Part shown: piece after piece, positions 33,677-34,803 of the stretch
Numbering within the stretch: the first letter of the stretch is position 1
How the letters are laid out: every line of letters starts with the position of its first letter
Assembly: GCA_030606865.1 (NCBI GenBank)
Contig: JAUWFQ010000007.1
Span: forward strand, 1 to 34,803
Length of the DNA: 34,803 bases
From: a bacterium
GTDB taxonomy: Bacteria > Fidelibacterota > Marinisomatia > Marinisomatales > JAHJCW01
Direction of reading: 5' to 3'
The notes under the pieces: model-generated
The model's database searches: none
What the model was told of the DNA's origin: nothing
Seen by the model: the letters and a program-made list of their open reading frames with translations, nothing else
Translations under genes and position numbers: made by a program

Positions 33677-33784
33677 TAGTACTTATGATACTGTGTTGTA
33701 ATTTATTAAGTAATAAGTGATTTATTGCAGTGTATAGTTTACTTTCTGAATTAGGATTTTCATATAAATTTATAAGTTAAAATA

Positions 33785-34333
33785 TTATTTGTTTTGCCGC
33801 AGTTTTATCGGTTTGGCGGGATTTCCATAACAAATCATGTCAGGTGGTAAATCTTTATTAACCGTACTCCGAAAACCCACGACTGTACCTTGTCCGATTG
33901 CAACACCGGGGGCGATAAAGACATCTGACGCTACCCAAACTTCGTTCTTAATGTCAATCGGTTTTGCAAATATATCAAAAGAAGATTTAGTATGGTCATG
34001 AGAGCTAGTGCACAAATATGATTTTTGAGATATAACACAATTCTTACCAATATTGATATTTGCCATATTATATAGGGTTACATCATCGCCAACCCATGAC
34101 CAATCGCCGATAGTTAATTTCCACGGATAAAGGATTTTTGCAGTAGGACGAATTAATACGTTTTCTCCAATTTTTGCGCCAAACAGGCGAAGCAGAAAGC
34201 GTCGCCATCCATACATAAACTGCGGTGACAAACGAAATAGTGTACCTCTTATAATCCACCAAAATTGTATATAAATTTTTGTTTTACCTCTAAATCCTTT
34301 AGGAATTTTAAATGTTTTAAGAACTTGATACAT
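33785..34333 (-). CDS. WcaF-like left-handed beta-helix acetyltransferase
   Basis: A 182-residue acetyltransferase of the hexapeptide-repeat family, close to WcaF of colanic acid synthesis. The repeat region includes GAKIGENVLIRPTAKILYPWKLTIGDWSWVGDDVTLYNM (in parts), NIGKNCVISQKSYLCTSSHDH with the catalytic-type His, and VFIAPGVAIGQGTVVGFRSTV, ending in YGNPAKPIKLR. It should O-acetylate a sugar in the exopolysaccharide using acetyl-CoA. It follows the glycosyltransferase gene at the right-hand edge by two bases on the minus strand, so the two are cotranscribed. The 108 bases between it and the WecG-like gene show no clear signal. Confidence 0.9.
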   Translation of the reverse strand: MYQVLKTFKIPKGFRGKTKIYIQFWWIIRGTLFRLSPQFMYGWRRFLLRLFGAKIGENVLIRPTAKILYPWKLTIGDWSWVGDDVTLYNMANINIGKNCVISQKSYLCTSSHDHTKSSFDIFAKPIDIKNEVWVASDVFIAPGVAIGQGTVVGFRSTVNKDLPPDMICYGNPAKPIKLRQNK

Positions 34334-34335
34334 AA

Positions 34336-34803
34336 TTATTTACTACTATTATTCGTGATTTGAGATATAATGTTTTCTAATGTCACTTTCGATTTATTTT
34401 TGGTTCTAATATAGCTGTTATGGGAATTTGTTTTTATTAGATCAAAAATTTTAGGATTATTAATCCAATTATTTATTAGCTTAACTGCATAATTAATAAA
34501 ATTCATATTTAATTCTACAACTATTCCTGAATTTTGTTTTAAAATTTCTTTTATACATCCTTTATTGTATGCAATAACTGGAATGCCATATGACATTGCT
34601 TCGTGTATTACTAAAGGTTCAGCTTCTTCAAGAATAGAAGGCATTAGCAATACATCTATTGTATTGAAAAATTTATCCTTATCCTTATCATATATAGGAC
34701 CTAAATACGAAATAAAAGAAAATCTTTTCAATTCATTTCTTGTGAATATTTCACTTTTACTATCTTGGAATGGTCCTCCAATTATGCCGTTAACAGATCT
34801 TTG
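34336..34803 (-). CDS. Glycosyltransferase family 1/4, C-terminal part (truncated by window edge)
   Basis: This is the C-terminal half of a GT-B retaining glycosyltransferase. On the minus strand the frame is open to base 34803, so the gene starts beyond the window; a TTG at 34731 is only an internal codon. The edge part reads RSVNGIIGGPFQDSKSEIF, then LGPIYDKDKDKFFNTIDVLLMPS and the donor-binding EEAEPLVIHEAMSYGIPVIAYN, where the E-x7-E pair is the family hallmark. The region after it (GCIKEILKQNSGIVVE) is also typical. It probably adds a sugar to the same polysaccharide as the neighbours. Confidence 0.9.
   Translation of the reverse strand, partial: QRSVNGIIGGPFQDSKSEIFTRNELKRFSFISYLGPIYDKDKDKFFNTIDVLLMPSILEEAEPLVIHEAMSYGIPVIAYNKGCIKEILKQNSGIVVELNMNFINYAVKLINNWINNPKIFDLIKTNSHNSYIRTKNKSKVTLENIISQITNNSSK

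Overview
The window is AT-rich DNA from a Gram-negative bacterium. Outer-membrane beta-barrels (FadL/PorV-like, a single-POTRA Omp85, Wzi-like), lipoproteins, and paired secD/secF genes show a double membrane. The mix of a FadL/PorV-like porin, an FG-GAP/UnbV sensor, an internalin-type LRR lipoprotein and a fused DAK2-DegV protein suggests the FCB superphylum or a neighbouring candidate phylum such as Neomarinimicrobiota. That placement is an inference from gene content, not a phylogenetic result.

Region 1 (1-5160) is a type IV filament locus. It holds the end of a PilC/GspF platform protein, four overlapping minor-pilin genes, a small membrane protein, a repeat-bearing intergenic region with a sigma-54 promoter, a major-pilin-like gene, and a second pilin gene broken by one in-frame TGA. 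Region 2 (5272-9846) is a two-component pair: a sensor kinase whose outer part is a seven-bladed FG-GAP propeller plus an UnbV/ASPIC domain, and an NtrC-type sigma-54 activator. Region 3 (9847-12910) is a second sigma-54 promoter with upstream palindromes, then a Tyr/Trp-rich lipoprotein and an outer-membrane porin. The sigma-54 promoters on both sides of the regulator, each with a 7-3-7 palindrome upstream, suggest one local regulon in which an outer-surface signal controls the pilin and the lipoprotein.

Region 4 (12983-16510) holds an LRR lipoprotein with internal duplication, tRNA-Arg(TCT), a tiny two-repeat protein of unknown role, and an Omp85-like protein. Region 5 (16512-24356, minus strand) holds plsY, a FakA-FakB-like fusion overlapping plsY, DUF502, an O6-alkylguanine-DNA methyltransferase, an EamA transporter, secF, secD and a YjbR-like gene. 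Fused fatty acid kinase next to plsY points to acyl-phosphate feeding phospholipid synthesis.

Region 6 (24456-28126) has a small lipoprotein and a minus-strand add-kbl-tdh cluster for adenosine deamination and threonine breakdown. Region 7 (28272-34803) is surface polysaccharide synthesis: a GT2, Wzi-like protein, an unknown outer-membrane protein, a phosphoglycosyl transferase with a changed catalytic dyad, a decayed nucleotide-sugar epimerase gene, a WecG/TagA enzyme, a WcaF-like acetyltransferase and a truncated GT4 at the window edge.
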